Shown: positions 15,959-24,337, counted from the first letter of the stretch. The stretch: 51,532 nt of DNA from Sphingomonadales bacterium (GCA_028868535.1 JAGWUH010000027.1:1-51532), one strand, 5' to 3'. Made by a program: numbers and translations. Notes: generated by a model from the letters alone, not told the origin.

Positions 15959-17185
15959 ATGACCAAGGTTCTGCAGGGCGTGCGCGTGCTCGAGGTCGCG
16001 CAGTTCGTGTTCGTGCCGAGCGCGGGTTCGCTGCTGGCCGAATGGGGCGCGGAGGTCATCAAGGTCGAGCATCCGGTGCGCGGTGACGCGCAGCGGGGCA
16101 TGTTCCGCATCGGCGGGGTGACGTTCGACCCGCAGGTCAACCCGATGATGGAGCATCCGAACCGCGGCAAGCGCTCGATCGGCATCGACGTCAGCCATCC
16201 CGATGGCCAGGCGCTGGTGTACGAACTGGCCAGGAACGCCGACGTGTTCCTGACCAATTACCTGCCCGAGGCGCGGCAGAAGCTGAAGATCGACGTCGAG
16301 CACATCCGCGCCGCCAATCCCGACATCATCTATGCGCGCGGCAGCGCCTTCGGCGACAAGGGGCCCGACCGCGATCGCGGCGGCTTCGATTCGACGGTGT
16401 TCTGGAGCCATTCGGGCATAGCCCATGCGCTGACGCCGCAGGAATTCGACGTGCCGCTGACGCAGGGGATCGGCGGGCTGGGCGATTCGATCGCCGGGAT
16501 GGCGCTGTGCGGCGGCATCGCCGGGGCGCTCTTTCACCGCGACCGCACCGGCACGGCGAGCGAGGTCGACGTCTCGCTGCTCTCCTCCGCCTGGTGGGTG
16601 ACGGGACAGGTGCTCGACACCTACCTGATGAGCGGCCAGCAGATGCGCGTCTCCGTCCCCCAGCCCGGCGGATCGCCGTTCAGCCCGTTCATGGGCCATT
16701 ACCTGACCAGCGACCGGCGCACGATAAGCCTGTTCATGCTGGTGCCCGGGCCCTACATCCGCGACACCTTCGAGCACCTGGGCCTGGCGGAAATGGCTGA
16801 CGATCCGCGGTTTTCCACGGCGGAAGCGCTGATGGCCAACGCCGTGGAGGCCGGCAAGGCGATCGAGGCGGCAGTGGCGCGGCACGATTTCGATTTCTGG
16901 CGCCGGCGGCTGCGGACGATGAAGGGGCAATGGGCGGCAGCGCAGAGCCTGCTTGACCTCGGTCAAGACGAGCAGGCGCTGGCCAACGATATGCTCTATG
17001 AGGTCGAGCGGATCGACGGCCAGGGCACGATGAAGATCGCGCGAGGCCCCGTGCAGTTCGACCACGAGCCGGCACGGACTTGCCGCGCGCCGCAAGCATT
17101 CGAGCACACCGAGGCGATACTTCTCGAACAGGGTCTTGAATGGGAGCGGATCGAACGCCTAAAGGCCTCCGGTGCAATCGCCTGA
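15959..17185 (+). CDS. CaiB/BaiF family III CoA-transferase, copy 2
   Basis: A 408-residue paralogue of the preceding gene with the same order of motifs: [30 protein letters not shown], likely catalytic Asp144 in GGFDSTVFW, and [15 protein letters not shown]. It keeps the catalytic Asp, so neither copy is an obviously dead subunit. GGGAGAA lies just before the ATG at 15959. It is followed 61 bp downstream by the Cys-containing small protein. Adjacent equal-length paralogues suggest a hetero-oligomer, or two enzymes for successive or stereo-specific substrates. Confidence 0.92.
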   Translation: MTKVLQGVRVLEVAQFVFVPSAGSLLAEWGAEVIKVEHPVRGDAQRGMFRIGGVTFDPQVNPMMEHPNRGKRSIGIDVSHPDGQALVYELARNADVFLTNYLPEARQKLKIDVEHIRAANPDIIYARGSAFGDKGPDRDRGGFDSTVFWSHSGIAHALTPQEFDVPLTQGIGGLGDSIAGMALCGGIAGALFHRDRTGTASEVDVSLLSSAWWVTGQVLDTYLMSGQQMRVSVPQPGGSPFSPFMGHYLTSDRRTISLFMLVPGPYIRDTFEHLGLAEMADDPRFSTAEALMANAVEAGKAIEAAVARHDFDFWRRRLRTMKGQWAAAQSLLDLGQDEQALANDMLYEVERIDGQGTMKIARGPVQFDHEPARTCRAPQAFEHTEAILLEQGLEWERIERLKASGAIA

Positions 17186-17246
17186 GGGCGATGGAGAACC
17201 GGACGCCGCGCCAACCGCCGCGGCCGACAAGGACGAGGACATCACG

Positions 17247-17537
17247 ATGAAGCCCGGTACCCGTTTGAAGAGCGCCGCCTGCGACACCGAAGTCATGGTC
17301 ATCCGCTGCGCCGATGGCGAGATCCAGTGCGGCGGCGCGCCGATGGGCGAGGCCAAGCCCGCCGAAGCCGCACCGCTCTCCGCCGATTTCTCGGGCGGCA
17401 CGCTGATGGGCAAGCGCTATGTCGATGCCGACGGCAAGTACGAGCTGCTCTGCGTCAAGCCCGGCAAGGGCAGCCTCGCGGTCGACGGCGTCGCGCTCGT
17501 CACCAAGGACGCCAAGCCGCTGCCCGCTTCCGACTGA
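17247..17537 (+). CDS. Small cytosolic protein with four conserved-looking cysteines
   Basis: About 96 residues from the ATG at 17247, which has GGACGAGGAC in front; a GTG at 17172, overlapping the CoA-transferase stop, would add 25 low-complexity residues. There is no signal peptide or membrane helix. Cysteines lie at 12, 21, 28 and 69 (C-x8-C-x6-C, then LLC), so a zinc or iron site is possible. The middle has GTLMGKRYVDADGKYELLC. It sits between the CoA-transferase pair and the acyl-CoA synthetase, 21 bp before the latter, which suggests a job tied to CoA chemistry. I do not recognise a named family. Confidence 0.72.
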   Translation: MKPGTRLKSAACDTEVMVIRCADGEIQCGGAPMGEAKPAEAAPLSADFSGGTLMGKRYVDADGKYELLCVKPGKGSLAVDGVALVTKDAKPLPASD

Positions 17538-17558
17538 CCTCTTGAGCGGACACGCCCG

Positions 17559-19058
17559 ATGAACATCGCCCTCCTGCTCGAGATGGCGGCCGAGGCCGCG
17601 CCCGATCGCACCGCCCTCGTCTGCGACGGCAAGCGCTGGACTTATGCCGAACTGCTGGCCGCCGCACGCGGGGCCTTCGAGATGATCCAGGAGAGCGGCG
17701 TGAGCCACGTCGCGCTGCTCGATGAATCGAGCGAAGCGGCGGTGATCGCGCTGTTCGGCGCGGCGCTGGCGGGCGTGCCCTATTGCCCGCTCAACTACCG
17801 CCTGGCCGATCCGGACCTCGCGGCGCTGCTTGGCCGCATCGCGCCCGCGCTGGTGATCGGCGACGAGGAGCGCGTGCTGCGGCTGGCCGGGGATGGCGAC
17901 CACACCGTCTACGCCCGCGAGGAATTCACCGCCAAGGCGCAGGAACTGGTGCCCGGCGACGAGGAGCGCGAATACGACCCGGGCGCCGACGGCATTGCCG
18001 TGCAGCTGTTCACCAGCGGCACCACCGCGGCTCCCAAGGCGGCGATCCTGCGCCACTCGAACCTGCTCGGCTATATCCTGGGCACCGTAGAGTTCGCCGC
18101 GGCCGATGAGGCCGACGCCGCGCTGGTGGTGGTGCCGCCGTACCACATCGCCGGCATTTCCGCGCTGATGAGCTCGATCTATGCGCAGCGCCGCATCGTC
18201 ATGCTGCCGTCGTTCTCCCCCGAGGCCTGGCTGAAGCTGGTCGGCGAGGAGAAGATCTCGAACGCCTTCGTCGTGCCGACGATGCTCACGCGGATCGTCG
18301 GCACGATCGAGAAGGGCGAGCCGTGCGACGTCTCCAGCCTGCGCCAGATTTCCTATGGCGGCGGCAAGATGCCGCTGGAAGTGATCCAGAAGGCGCTGGC
18401 GATGTTCCCGGCGACGGGCTTCACCAACGCCTATGGCCTGACCGAGACCAGCAGCACGATCGCGCTGCTCGGGCCGGACGACCATCGCGCGGCGCTGGCA
18501 TCGGACGATCCCAGGGTGCGCGCGCGGTTGACGTCGCTGGGCCAGCCGATCCCGACCGTGGAGATCGAGATCCGCGGTGAGGACGGCAGGCCGGTTCCCC
18601 CGGGCGAGCCCGGCGAGATCTATGTCCGCGGCGAGCAGGTCTCGGGCGAGTACAAGGAAAAGTCCGCGCTGGACGCCGAGGGCTGGTTCCCGACCCGCGA
18701 CGCCGGCTTCATGGACGAGGATGGATACCTGTTCCTCTCCGGCCGGGCGGACGACGTCATCGTCCGCGGCGGCGAGAACATGTCGCCGGGTGAGATCGAG
18801 GACGTGCTGCTGACCCATCCGGCGATCGCCGATGCCTGCGCCTGCGCGATCCCGTCGGTCGAGTGGGGCGAGGCCGTCGGCATCGCCGTCGTCACCCGCG
18901 AGGGCCACCAACCGCCGAGCGAGGCCGAGCTGAAGGCGCTGATCAAGGACCGGCTGCGTTCCAGCCGCGTCCCCGACAAGGTCGCCTTCGTCCGCGAGCT
19001 GCCCTACAACGAGATGGGCAAGCTGCTGCGGCGCAAGGTCAAGGAAATCCTGGCCTGA
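17559..19058 (+). CDS. AMP-forming acyl-CoA synthetase
   Basis: A 499-residue ANL-superfamily enzyme that activates a carboxylic acid to its CoA thioester using ATP. The nucleotide loop is FTSGTTAAPKAA at 151-162, where the common glycines of TSGTTGxPKG are Ala. Other motifs are YGGGKMPL, NAYGLTETSS, GWFPTRDAGFMDEDGYLFL with the AMP-ribose Asp, GRADDVIVRGGENMSPGEIE, and the catalytic Lys488 in NEMGKLLRRK. Domain order and length are normal. It is one base upstream of the permuted CoA-transferase, so they are translationally linked. Probably the activating enzyme of the operon; substrate unknown, and the size is typical of medium-chain or aryl acids. Confidence 0.93.
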   Translation: MNIALLLEMAAEAAPDRTALVCDGKRWTYAELLAAARGAFEMIQESGVSHVALLDESSEAAVIALFGAALAGVPYCPLNYRLADPDLAALLGRIAPALVIGDEERVLRLAGDGDHTVYAREEFTAKAQELVPGDEEREYDPGADGIAVQLFTSGTTAAPKAAILRHSNLLGYILGTVEFAAADEADAALVVVPPYHIAGISALMSSIYAQRRIVMLPSFSPEAWLKLVGEEKISNAFVVPTMLTRIVGTIEKGEPCDVSSLRQISYGGGKMPLEVIQKALAMFPATGFTNAYGLTETSSTIALLGPDDHRAALASDDPRVRARLTSLGQPIPTVEIEIRGEDGRPVPPGEPGEIYVRGEQVSGEYKEKSALDAEGWFPTRDAGFMDEDGYLFLSGRADDVIVRGGENMSPGEIEDVLLTHPAIADACACAIPSVEWGEAVGIAVVTREGHQPPSEAELKALIKDRLRSSRVPDKVAFVRELPYNEMGKLLRRKVKEILA

Positions 19059-19059
19059 C

Positions 19060-20259
19060 ATGGCGGAGCCGGGCTTTTCCGGCCCGGCGATCCCGCTGGC
19101 GCGCTGGGCGGACCGGCAGTTGCGCCTGCTCGCGCAGGAAACGGGGGCGGCAGCCCATCGTGAACTCACCGGGCAGACGCTGCTGGGCGAGCGCGGCTCG
19201 GCCAATGGCTACACCATCAACGGGCGAATTTCCGCCGGGGTCGGCGGCAGCCGGTTGATGCCGACCCGCGACGGCGGCTGGCTGGCATTGACGCTGCTGC
19301 GCGCCGAAGATCGCGCCCTGTTGCCGGCGCTGTTCGGACACGACGGGTTCGACCTGTCCGATCCCGACGCGATCGCCGCCGAAGTGGTGCAACACGATGG
19401 CGCTGAACTGGTGGCGCGCGGTCGGCTGCTCGGCCTGCCGGTGGCAAGCGCGGACGAAGTGCCGGTTTCGCCCCCGGTCGAGGTGTTGACAGAAGGCCCC
19501 CGTCGGCAACGCGAGGCGGGGCGGCCGCCGGTGGTGATTGATCTGTCCGCGATCTGGGCGGGGCCGCTGATCGGCCACTTGCTGTGGCTGGCGGGGGCCG
19601 AGGTGACCAAGGTCGAGAGCCTGACGCGGCCCGACCTGATCCGCCGCGACGATCCCCGCACTTTCGACCTGATCAACCAGGGCAAGGCCAACGTCCTGAT
19701 CGATTTTGCCGATCCCGCGCAAAAGGCGGTGCTGGTCGAGCACATCCGTGCCGCCGACATCGTCATCGAATCATCGCGGGTGCGCGCGCTGCGCCAGCTC
19801 GGCATCGATGCCGCGGCGCTGGTGGCGGAGACGCCGGGACTGGTCTGGCTGAGCGTGACCGGCCACGGCGCGCGCGGCGAGGCGGCGGGATGGGCCGGAA
19901 TTGGCAACGACTGCGGCGTCGCCGCCGGGCTCTCCCGCGCGCTGGCCGATGTCTGCGGCGAGATCGGCTACGTCGGGGACGCGATCGCCGATCCACTGAC
20001 CGGGATCACGGGCGCGCGGGCGGCCTGGACGGCCTGGCGCGAAGGCCGCGCGTGCCGGATCGGACTGGCGATGAGCGCGATCGCCGCGCGCGCGCTGGCC
20101 GAGGAGCGGGCTTTCGATCGCGCGCTGCTGGACGCGGAATTGCGCGGCTGGGGTGCGGCGGCGGCGGGCCCCTTCCCCACCGTCCCGGCGCGCGCGATGC
20201 GAGCGCCGGTGCGCGCACCGGGGGCGGACAACCGCGATTGGGGACTGCCGCCATGCTGA
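19060..20259 (+). CDS. CaiB/BaiF-like protein with permuted segment order
   Basis: A 399-residue relative of family III CoA-transferases. In ordinary members the segment like VVIDLSAIWAGPL...LAGAEVTKVES starts the protein; here it begins near residue 158. It is preceded by a piece (GYTINGRISAGVGGSRLMPTRDGGWLALTL, about residues 50-80) that looks like the region normally following it. The candidate Asp284 sits in GIGNDCGVAAGL, and GDAIADPLTGITGA near 312 matches the conserved glycine loop. It starts one base after the synthetase stop and overlaps the amidohydrolase start. It may be a racemase-like or CoA-transfer enzyme. The permutation is my inference from motif order. Confidence 0.75.
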   Translation: MAEPGFSGPAIPLARWADRQLRLLAQETGAAAHRELTGQTLLGERGSANGYTINGRISAGVGGSRLMPTRDGGWLALTLLRAEDRALLPALFGHDGFDLSDPDAIAAEVVQHDGAELVARGRLLGLPVASADEVPVSPPVEVLTEGPRRQREAGRPPVVIDLSAIWAGPLIGHLLWLAGAEVTKVESLTRPDLIRRDDPRTFDLINQGKANVLIDFADPAQKAVLVEHIRAADIVIESSRVRALRQLGIDAAALVAETPGLVWLSVTGHGARGEAAGWAGIGNDCGVAAGLSRALADVCGEIGYVGDAIADPLTGITGARAAWTAWREGRACRIGLAMSAIAARALAEERAFDRALLDAELRGWGAAAAGPFPTVPARAMRAPVRAPGADNRDWGLPPC

Positions 20260-21644
20260 TCCGCAACGCCGAGGTCCGGGGCCTGGGCCCGGCCGACGTG
20301 CGGCTGGCCGGCGGGCACGTGGTGGCGATAGGGACGCTCGCGCCGCTGCCCGGCGAGCCGTTGCTCGAAGCGGGCGGCGGGGCGCTGCTGCCGGGGCTGC
20401 ACGATCACCACCTGCACCTGAATGCACTGGCGGCGCGGCGGGCGTCGGTGGTGTGCGGCCCGCCGGAGGTGCGCTCGCAGCACGAGCTGGCGGCGCGGTT
20501 GCGCGCAGCACCCGGCGAAGGCTGGATTCGCGGCATCCTCTATCACGAGAGCGTGATGGGCCTCCCCGATGCGAGGGCGCTGGACCGGATCGTCGCCGAT
20601 CGGCCGCTGCGGCTCCAGCACCGCTCCGGGCGGATGTGGCTGCTCAACTCGGCGGGGCTGGAGCGGGTTCTCGACGGGGCCGAGCCGCATCCCGCGCTGG
20701 AGCGGGCCGACGGCCGCCTGACCGGGCGGCTGTTCGATGCCGATGGCTGGTTGCGCCAGCGGCTGGGCGGATCGCCGCCGGACCTTGGCGATACATCGGC
20801 GCGGCTGGCGGGGTTCGGCGTCACCGGCGTGACGGAAATGTCACCGGGCAACGGGGCGGTGGAAGCGGCGCAGTTCGCCGCGCAAATCACGGCGGGACGC
20901 CTGCGCCAGCGGCTGCTGCTGGCGGGCCGGCTTGAACTGGCCGATGCGGCGCGGGAAGGCTGGCGGCTCGGTCCGGCGAAGCTGCACCTGCACGAGGCGG
21001 CGCTGCCCGATCTCGACGGGACCGTGGCCTTCGCCCGCGCCGCGCACGGGCAAGGGCGCGGGCTCGCGGTGCACTGCACGACCGAGGTTGAGCTGGTCTT
21101 CGCGCTGGCGGTGCTGGATGAAGCCGGCGCGCATCCGCTGGATCGCGTCGAGCACGCGGGCGTGGCATCGGATACGCTGGTTGGCGAAGTCGCGGCGCTG
21201 GGCGCGGCGGTGGTCAGCCAGCCGCACTTCATCGCCGAGCGGGGTGCCCAATACCTCCGCGACGTCGAGCCACGCCATCGCGGGGAGCTTTACCGGCTGG
21301 CCGCGTTCACACGGGCGGGGGTGACGCTGGCGGCGGGCAGCGACGCGCCGTTCGGCAGCGACGACCCCTGGGCGGCAATGCGCGCGGCGGTGTCGCGCCG
21401 CACCGACGAAGGGCAGGTGATCGGCCCCGACGAAGCGCTGACGCCCGAGGCCGCGCTGGCCCTGTTCCTGGCTGATCCAGAGGACCTTGGCCGCACGCGC
21501 GAGATCGTGGCCGGGGCGGTGGCAGACCTGTGCCTGCTCGACCGGCCGTGGCGCGAGGCGCGCGCGCGGCTCAACTCAGGCGATGTCCGGGCCTGCTTCA
21601 TCGCCGGGGAGCTCGTCCACCAGCGCATCGACGAGGCCCCATGA
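20253..21644 (+). CDS. Metal-dependent amidohydrolase (amidohydrolase 3/YtcJ-like)
   Basis: A 463-residue TIM-barrel hydrolase. The small beta-sandwich at the N terminus (MLIRNAEVRGLGPADV) leads to the metal motif LLPGLHDHHLHL near residues 46-56. Later candidate ligands are KLHLHEA, AVHCTTEVE, DRVEHAG and AGSDAPFGSDDPW, in the family order, and the C terminus VADLCLLDRPW...VRACFIAGELV closes the sandwich. I start at the ATG at 20253, overlapping the previous stop. Such enzymes hydrolyse C-N or C-O bonds in ring or side-chain amides, esters or formamides. Its last 69 bp overlap the opposing crotonase gene. Confidence 0.88.
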   Translation: MLIRNAEVRGLGPADVRLAGGHVVAIGTLAPLPGEPLLEAGGGALLPGLHDHHLHLNALAARRASVVCGPPEVRSQHELAARLRAAPGEGWIRGILYHESVMGLPDARALDRIVADRPLRLQHRSGRMWLLNSAGLERVLDGAEPHPALERADGRLTGRLFDADGWLRQRLGGSPPDLGDTSARLAGFGVTGVTEMSPGNGAVEAAQFAAQITAGRLRQRLLLAGRLELADAAREGWRLGPAKLHLHEAALPDLDGTVAFARAAHGQGRGLAVHCTTEVELVFALAVLDEAGAHPLDRVEHAGVASDTLVGEVAALGAAVVSQPHFIAERGAQYLRDVEPRHRGELYRLAAFTRAGVTLAAGSDAPFGSDDPWAAMRAAVSRRTDEGQVIGPDEALTPEAALALFLADPEDLGRTREIVAGAVADLCLLDRPWREARARLNSGDVRACFIAGELVHQRIDEAP

Positions 21645-22559
21645 ACGCGCCGTGCGCGCATCGATCCGCCGGCCGGAGAGGATCATCAGCGCCGCGCGCT
21701 GGCGGCCGATCCGGGCACTGACCGAGACGCAGCCACCGGCGCCGGGCAGCACCCCCATCGCCAGTTCGGGAAGCTGGAACCAGGCGTCGGGCGTGGCCAG
21801 CACGCGCGAGGCAAAGGCCGCCATTTCCAGTCCGGCGCCGACGCAGGCGCCCTGGACCAGCGCTTCGAGGCGCGGGCCGAGTTCGGCCAGCAGCCGGGCC
21901 GGCAAAGTGCGGCGGCGGATGGCGTGGGCCGTGGCCGGATCGGGGGTCGCGCCGAATTCCGCAAGCTCCGCGCCGAGGCTGAAGCAGCGGCCGCGCGCGG
22001 CGAGGCGAATGCGCGCCCATGTCGGATCGAGCACGGCGGCGCCCAGCGCCTCGCAGAGCGCGTCGCGCAGGGGGACGTCGATCGCGTTGCCCGCGGCCGC
22101 GCGGTCCAGCGTCAGGGTCAGCAGTTCGCCGGCGCGCGCCGTCCGCAACGCGCCCGGAATCGCCGGAGCTTGCGGCGCACGCGCGGCGCGCCAGTCGAGA
22201 TGCTCCTGCGACCCCTGCAAGGCGGCGTAGGCGAACGATTCGGCGACCAGCCCTTCACGCGGCGGCAGCGACGGCAGCAGGCGCAGCAGGTCGGTGACGA
22301 CGGCGGCGGCGCGCGGGCGGGCGACGATCTGGCGGACCACGCCGGCCAGCGACACCGGCGCTTCGATCACCGTATCGAGCGTGGCGGCCAGCGGGTGCGC
22401 GCGATCGCCCAGCCCGATCACCGGGCAGGGCGGCAGCACCGGCTGCGCCGGCCACTCGCGGGCGGTCTCGCAATCGACGATGGCCAGCGGGCCGGTCCAT
22501 GCCTCCTCCCCGGCCCACAGGCGCTGCGGATCGATCAGGAACGGGGCGAAGTCCATCAT
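21576..22559 (-). CDS. Enoyl-CoA hydratase/isomerase (crotonase) with N-terminal extension
   Basis: A 327-residue protein. A crotonase domain fills roughly the last 190 residues: LTLDRAAAGNAIDVPL, RCFSLGAELAEFG (first oxyanion loop), QGACVGAGLEMAAFA (second oxyanion loop), LPELAMGVLPGAGG and ARSWGLVDALVDE. About 140 residues precede it without a recognisable domain, so this is longer than the usual 260-residue enzyme. The start is uncertain: adjacent ATGs at 22559 and 22556, a GTG at 22565 and a TTG at 22574, none with a strong ribosome binding site. Divergent from IclR, which may control it, and overlapping the amidohydrolase 3' end by 69 bp. Confidence 0.85.
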   Translation of the reverse strand: MMDFAPFLIDPQRLWAGEEAWTGPLAIVDCETAREWPAQPVLPPCPVIGLGDRAHPLAATLDTVIEAPVSLAGVVRQIVARPRAAAVVTDLLRLLPSLPPREGLVAESFAYAALQGSQEHLDWRAARAPQAPAIPGALRTARAGELLTLTLDRAAAGNAIDVPLRDALCEALGAAVLDPTWARIRLAARGRCFSLGAELAEFGATPDPATAHAIRRRTLPARLLAELGPRLEALVQGACVGAGLEMAAFASRVLATPDAWFQLPELAMGVLPGAGGCVSVSARIGRQRAALMILSGRRIDARTARSWGLVDALVDELPGDEAGPDIA

Positions 22560-22705
22560 CGCCACCCATGGCAAATCGGCCGGAGAGAATCACCTGCGGC
22601 GCAATTGGTCCGGACAGGTTCATCGCCCGGGCGGCTCGCAGGCAGGCATTTCCAGCAAAATGCTGCCGATTTGAGACCGAACGTCGATTCCGGGACGCAG
22701 AATGC

Positions 22706-22720
22706 TAAGCTAGGCAGGTA
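22706..22720 (+). promoter_or_regulatory. Degenerate relative of the ACCTAGGT motif
   Basis: TAAGCTAGGCAGGTA matches 11 of 15 bases of TAACCTAGGTCAGTA seen before paralogue B. It lies in the crotonase-IclR divergent gap, but the central palindrome is broken, so the link is weak. Confidence 0.25.
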
Positions 22721-22745
22721 AAAAACGAGACAATCTCATTTTTTG

Positions 22746-22770
22746 TTGACTCGCCCTGCCCGCGAGTCAA
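22746..22770. promoter_or_regulatory. Palindromic operator or leader hairpin before iclR-type gene
   Basis: TTGACTCGC (22746-22754) and GCGAGTCAA (22762-22770) form a perfect 9-bp dyad around CCTGCCC, ending 31 bp before the IclR ATG. IclR proteins commonly bind such dyads near their own start, so autoregulation and control of the divergent crotonase are plausible. Confidence 0.55.
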
Positions 22771-22801
22771 ATCTCCGCCGCGCAAGGTGGAGGAGAGAGC
22801 A

Positions 22802-23614
22802 ATGGCCGGGAGCAAGGGATCGTCGAACAAGGCGAAGATCGCGCGGCGGGTGGTCGAGGTTCTGGAATACTTCGACGACAACCATCGCGAGGCGACGGTG
22901 ATGGACATCGTCCGCCGCTACAACCGTCCGCAGTCGAGCACCTCGGAACTGCTGTCGAGCCTGGTCGAGCTGGGCCTGCTCTACAAGGACCCCTACTCGC
23001 GTTCGTACAGCCTGGCGCCGCGCGCGGCGCTGCTCGGCGTGGCCAGCCAGTCGGGCATCGTCCGCGACGGCGGGCTGGTGCGGCTGATCGACCGTCTGGT
23101 GGCGCAGACCGGGCTGGCCGTGGCGGTCTATGGCATGGTCGGGCTCAACGCGCAGATCGTGTCCTGGCGTGCCGCCTCGCGCGGTTCCTCCGCTTCTACG
23201 CGCGGTCTGTTCGGCGGTCTGCAGGATCCGCTCTACACCTCGGCGGCCGGCTGGTTGCTGCTGTCGACGATCGCGCAGCCCCGCGCCGAGGGCGTGGTGC
23301 GCCGGCTGAATGCGGAAGCGCCTGAAGATCGCAAGTTCTCCACCGCGATGCTGAACCAGCGCGTCCAGCAGTGCCGCGACAGCGGATATGCGCTGGGCCC
23401 GGCCGGGTTCGACACCACGGCAGAAACCTTGGCAGTGCTGCTGCCCGACCAGGGCAACGGACATCGGCTGGCCGTCGGCTTCGCCTTCGGGCCGGAAGCC
23501 CGGGTCCAGCCCGAGGCCCTGCTCGAATGCCTGCGGGACGCGGTGCGGACGTGCATCGAACCGGAAGCGGCGGATTCGGCCCCGGTCGAGGTGCTGCACC
23601 CCGCCGCGGCCTGA
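22802..23614 (+). CDS. IclR-family transcriptional regulator
   Basis: A 270-residue regulator with an N-terminal winged helix (about residues 10-80: KIARRVVEVLEYFDDNHREAT, MDIVRRYNRPQSSTSELLSS, LYKDPYSRSYSLAP) and a GAF-like effector domain. The ATG at 22802 has GGAGAGAG before it. IclR proteins usually sense a pathway acid or CoA precursor and control adjacent catabolic operons. It is divergent from the crotonase and closes the catabolic cluster. A strong bidirectional terminator follows. Confidence 0.9.
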   Translation: MAGSKGSSNKAKIARRVVEVLEYFDDNHREATVMDIVRRYNRPQSSTSELLSSLVELGLLYKDPYSRSYSLAPRAALLGVASQSGIVRDGGLVRLIDRLVAQTGLAVAVYGMVGLNAQIVSWRAASRGSSASTRGLFGGLQDPLYTSAAGWLLLSTIAQPRAEGVVRRLNAEAPEDRKFSTAMLNQRVQQCRDSGYALGPAGFDTTAETLAVLLPDQGNGHRLAVGFAFGPEARVQPEALLECLRDAVRTCIEPEAADSAPVEVLHPAAA

Positions 23615-23647
23615 TCGCGGCAAGAATTTCCCCTCGCGACGAAACGG

Positions 23648-23673
23648 AAAGGCCGGCGGTTTCGCCGGCCTTT
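23648..23673. terminator. Bidirectional terminator
   Basis: AAAGGCCGGCG (23648-23658) and CGCCGGCCTTT (23663-23673) form a perfect 11-bp stem with loop GTTT, followed by T on the plus strand and preceded by AAA. It stops the IclR transcript and the leftward DUF2306 transcript. Confidence 0.9.
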
Positions 23674-23693
23674 TCGCATCTGTGCCGCCATCT

Positions 23694-24212
23694 TCAGCCG
23701 AACAGCCACAGACCCATCAGCCGGCCGGGCAGGAACGTGAACAGACCGGCCACGGTGATCCCGGCAAAGGCGCCGATCATGCTGCGGCGATGGCGGGCGG
23801 CATCGCCGTGCATCGCGAACCACACCCCGCGCGCCACGCCGAAGATGGTATAGACCGACAGCAGGTGGATCGGGCTGAGGTGGCCCGTCAGGCTGTGGAT
23901 GCCGAAACTGGTGAAGGCAGTGACGAGGATCAGACCTGCCCAGACGCGCCCGAGCAGGCGGTGCGCGGCGGTGCCCTTGGCGGAACCGAACAGATAGAGG
24001 CCGAGCGGCACCGTCGGCGTGACCGCAAGCACGTGGACGACGATCCAGCCGTTGATGCCCGCCGGCCAGAACGCGGCAGTGCCGGCGGCGCGGCGCACGA
24101 TGGCAACCAGCAGCAACGCCGCGAGCACGGCGGCGGCGGGCACCACCAGGCGCGGGTACTTGGGCGCGGGATCGATCGGCGCGGACAGTTCGGTGGTCGT
24201 GGTTCCAGGCAT
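23694..24212 (-). CDS. DUF2306-like membrane protein
   Basis: A 172-residue inner-membrane protein with about four or five helices (LVVPAAAVLAALLLVAIV, GWIVVHVLAVTPTVPLGLYLF, VWAGLILVTAFTSFGI, LLSVYTIFGVARGVWF, MIGAFAGITVAGLFTFLPG). Histidines occur repeatedly at helix ends or loops (VHVLA, AAHRLLGRV, FGIHSLTGHLSPIHLL, MHGDAARHRR), which could bind heme or metal. AAAGGAG lies eight bases before the ATG at 24212. It is divergent from a membrane LytTR regulator, an arrangement that suggests it is the regulated partner or a modulator. No enzymatic activity is known to me for the family. Confidence 0.75.
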   Translation of the reverse strand: MPGTTTTELSAPIDPAPKYPRLVVPAAAVLAALLLVAIVRRAAGTAAFWPAGINGWIVVHVLAVTPTVPLGLYLFGSAKGTAAHRLLGRVWAGLILVTAFTSFGIHSLTGHLSPIHLLSVYTIFGVARGVWFAMHGDAARHRRSMIGAFAGITVAGLFTFLPGRLMGLWLFG

Positions 24213-24337
24213 CGCGGTGCTCCTTTGCCGCCTCCCTGCCAGCGCACTGCGGGCGCGCAACCGCGCGGGCATGAATGACGCATGGCAATTCGCAAACGCG
24301 TGCTAGAACATCACCTTGCACTGTTGGCGAAGCGTGA

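Noticed and set aside
14435..17107. A minus-strand 890-residue open frame opposite the CoA-transferases
   Set aside because: It is an Arg/Ala/His/Leu-rich shadow of two clear plus-strand genes; high GC removes stop codons from the opposite frame.
17172..17246. The GTG start for the small Cys-containing protein
   Set aside because: The extra 25 residues are low-complexity and there is no ribosome binding site; the ATG at 17247 has one. Not fully excluded.
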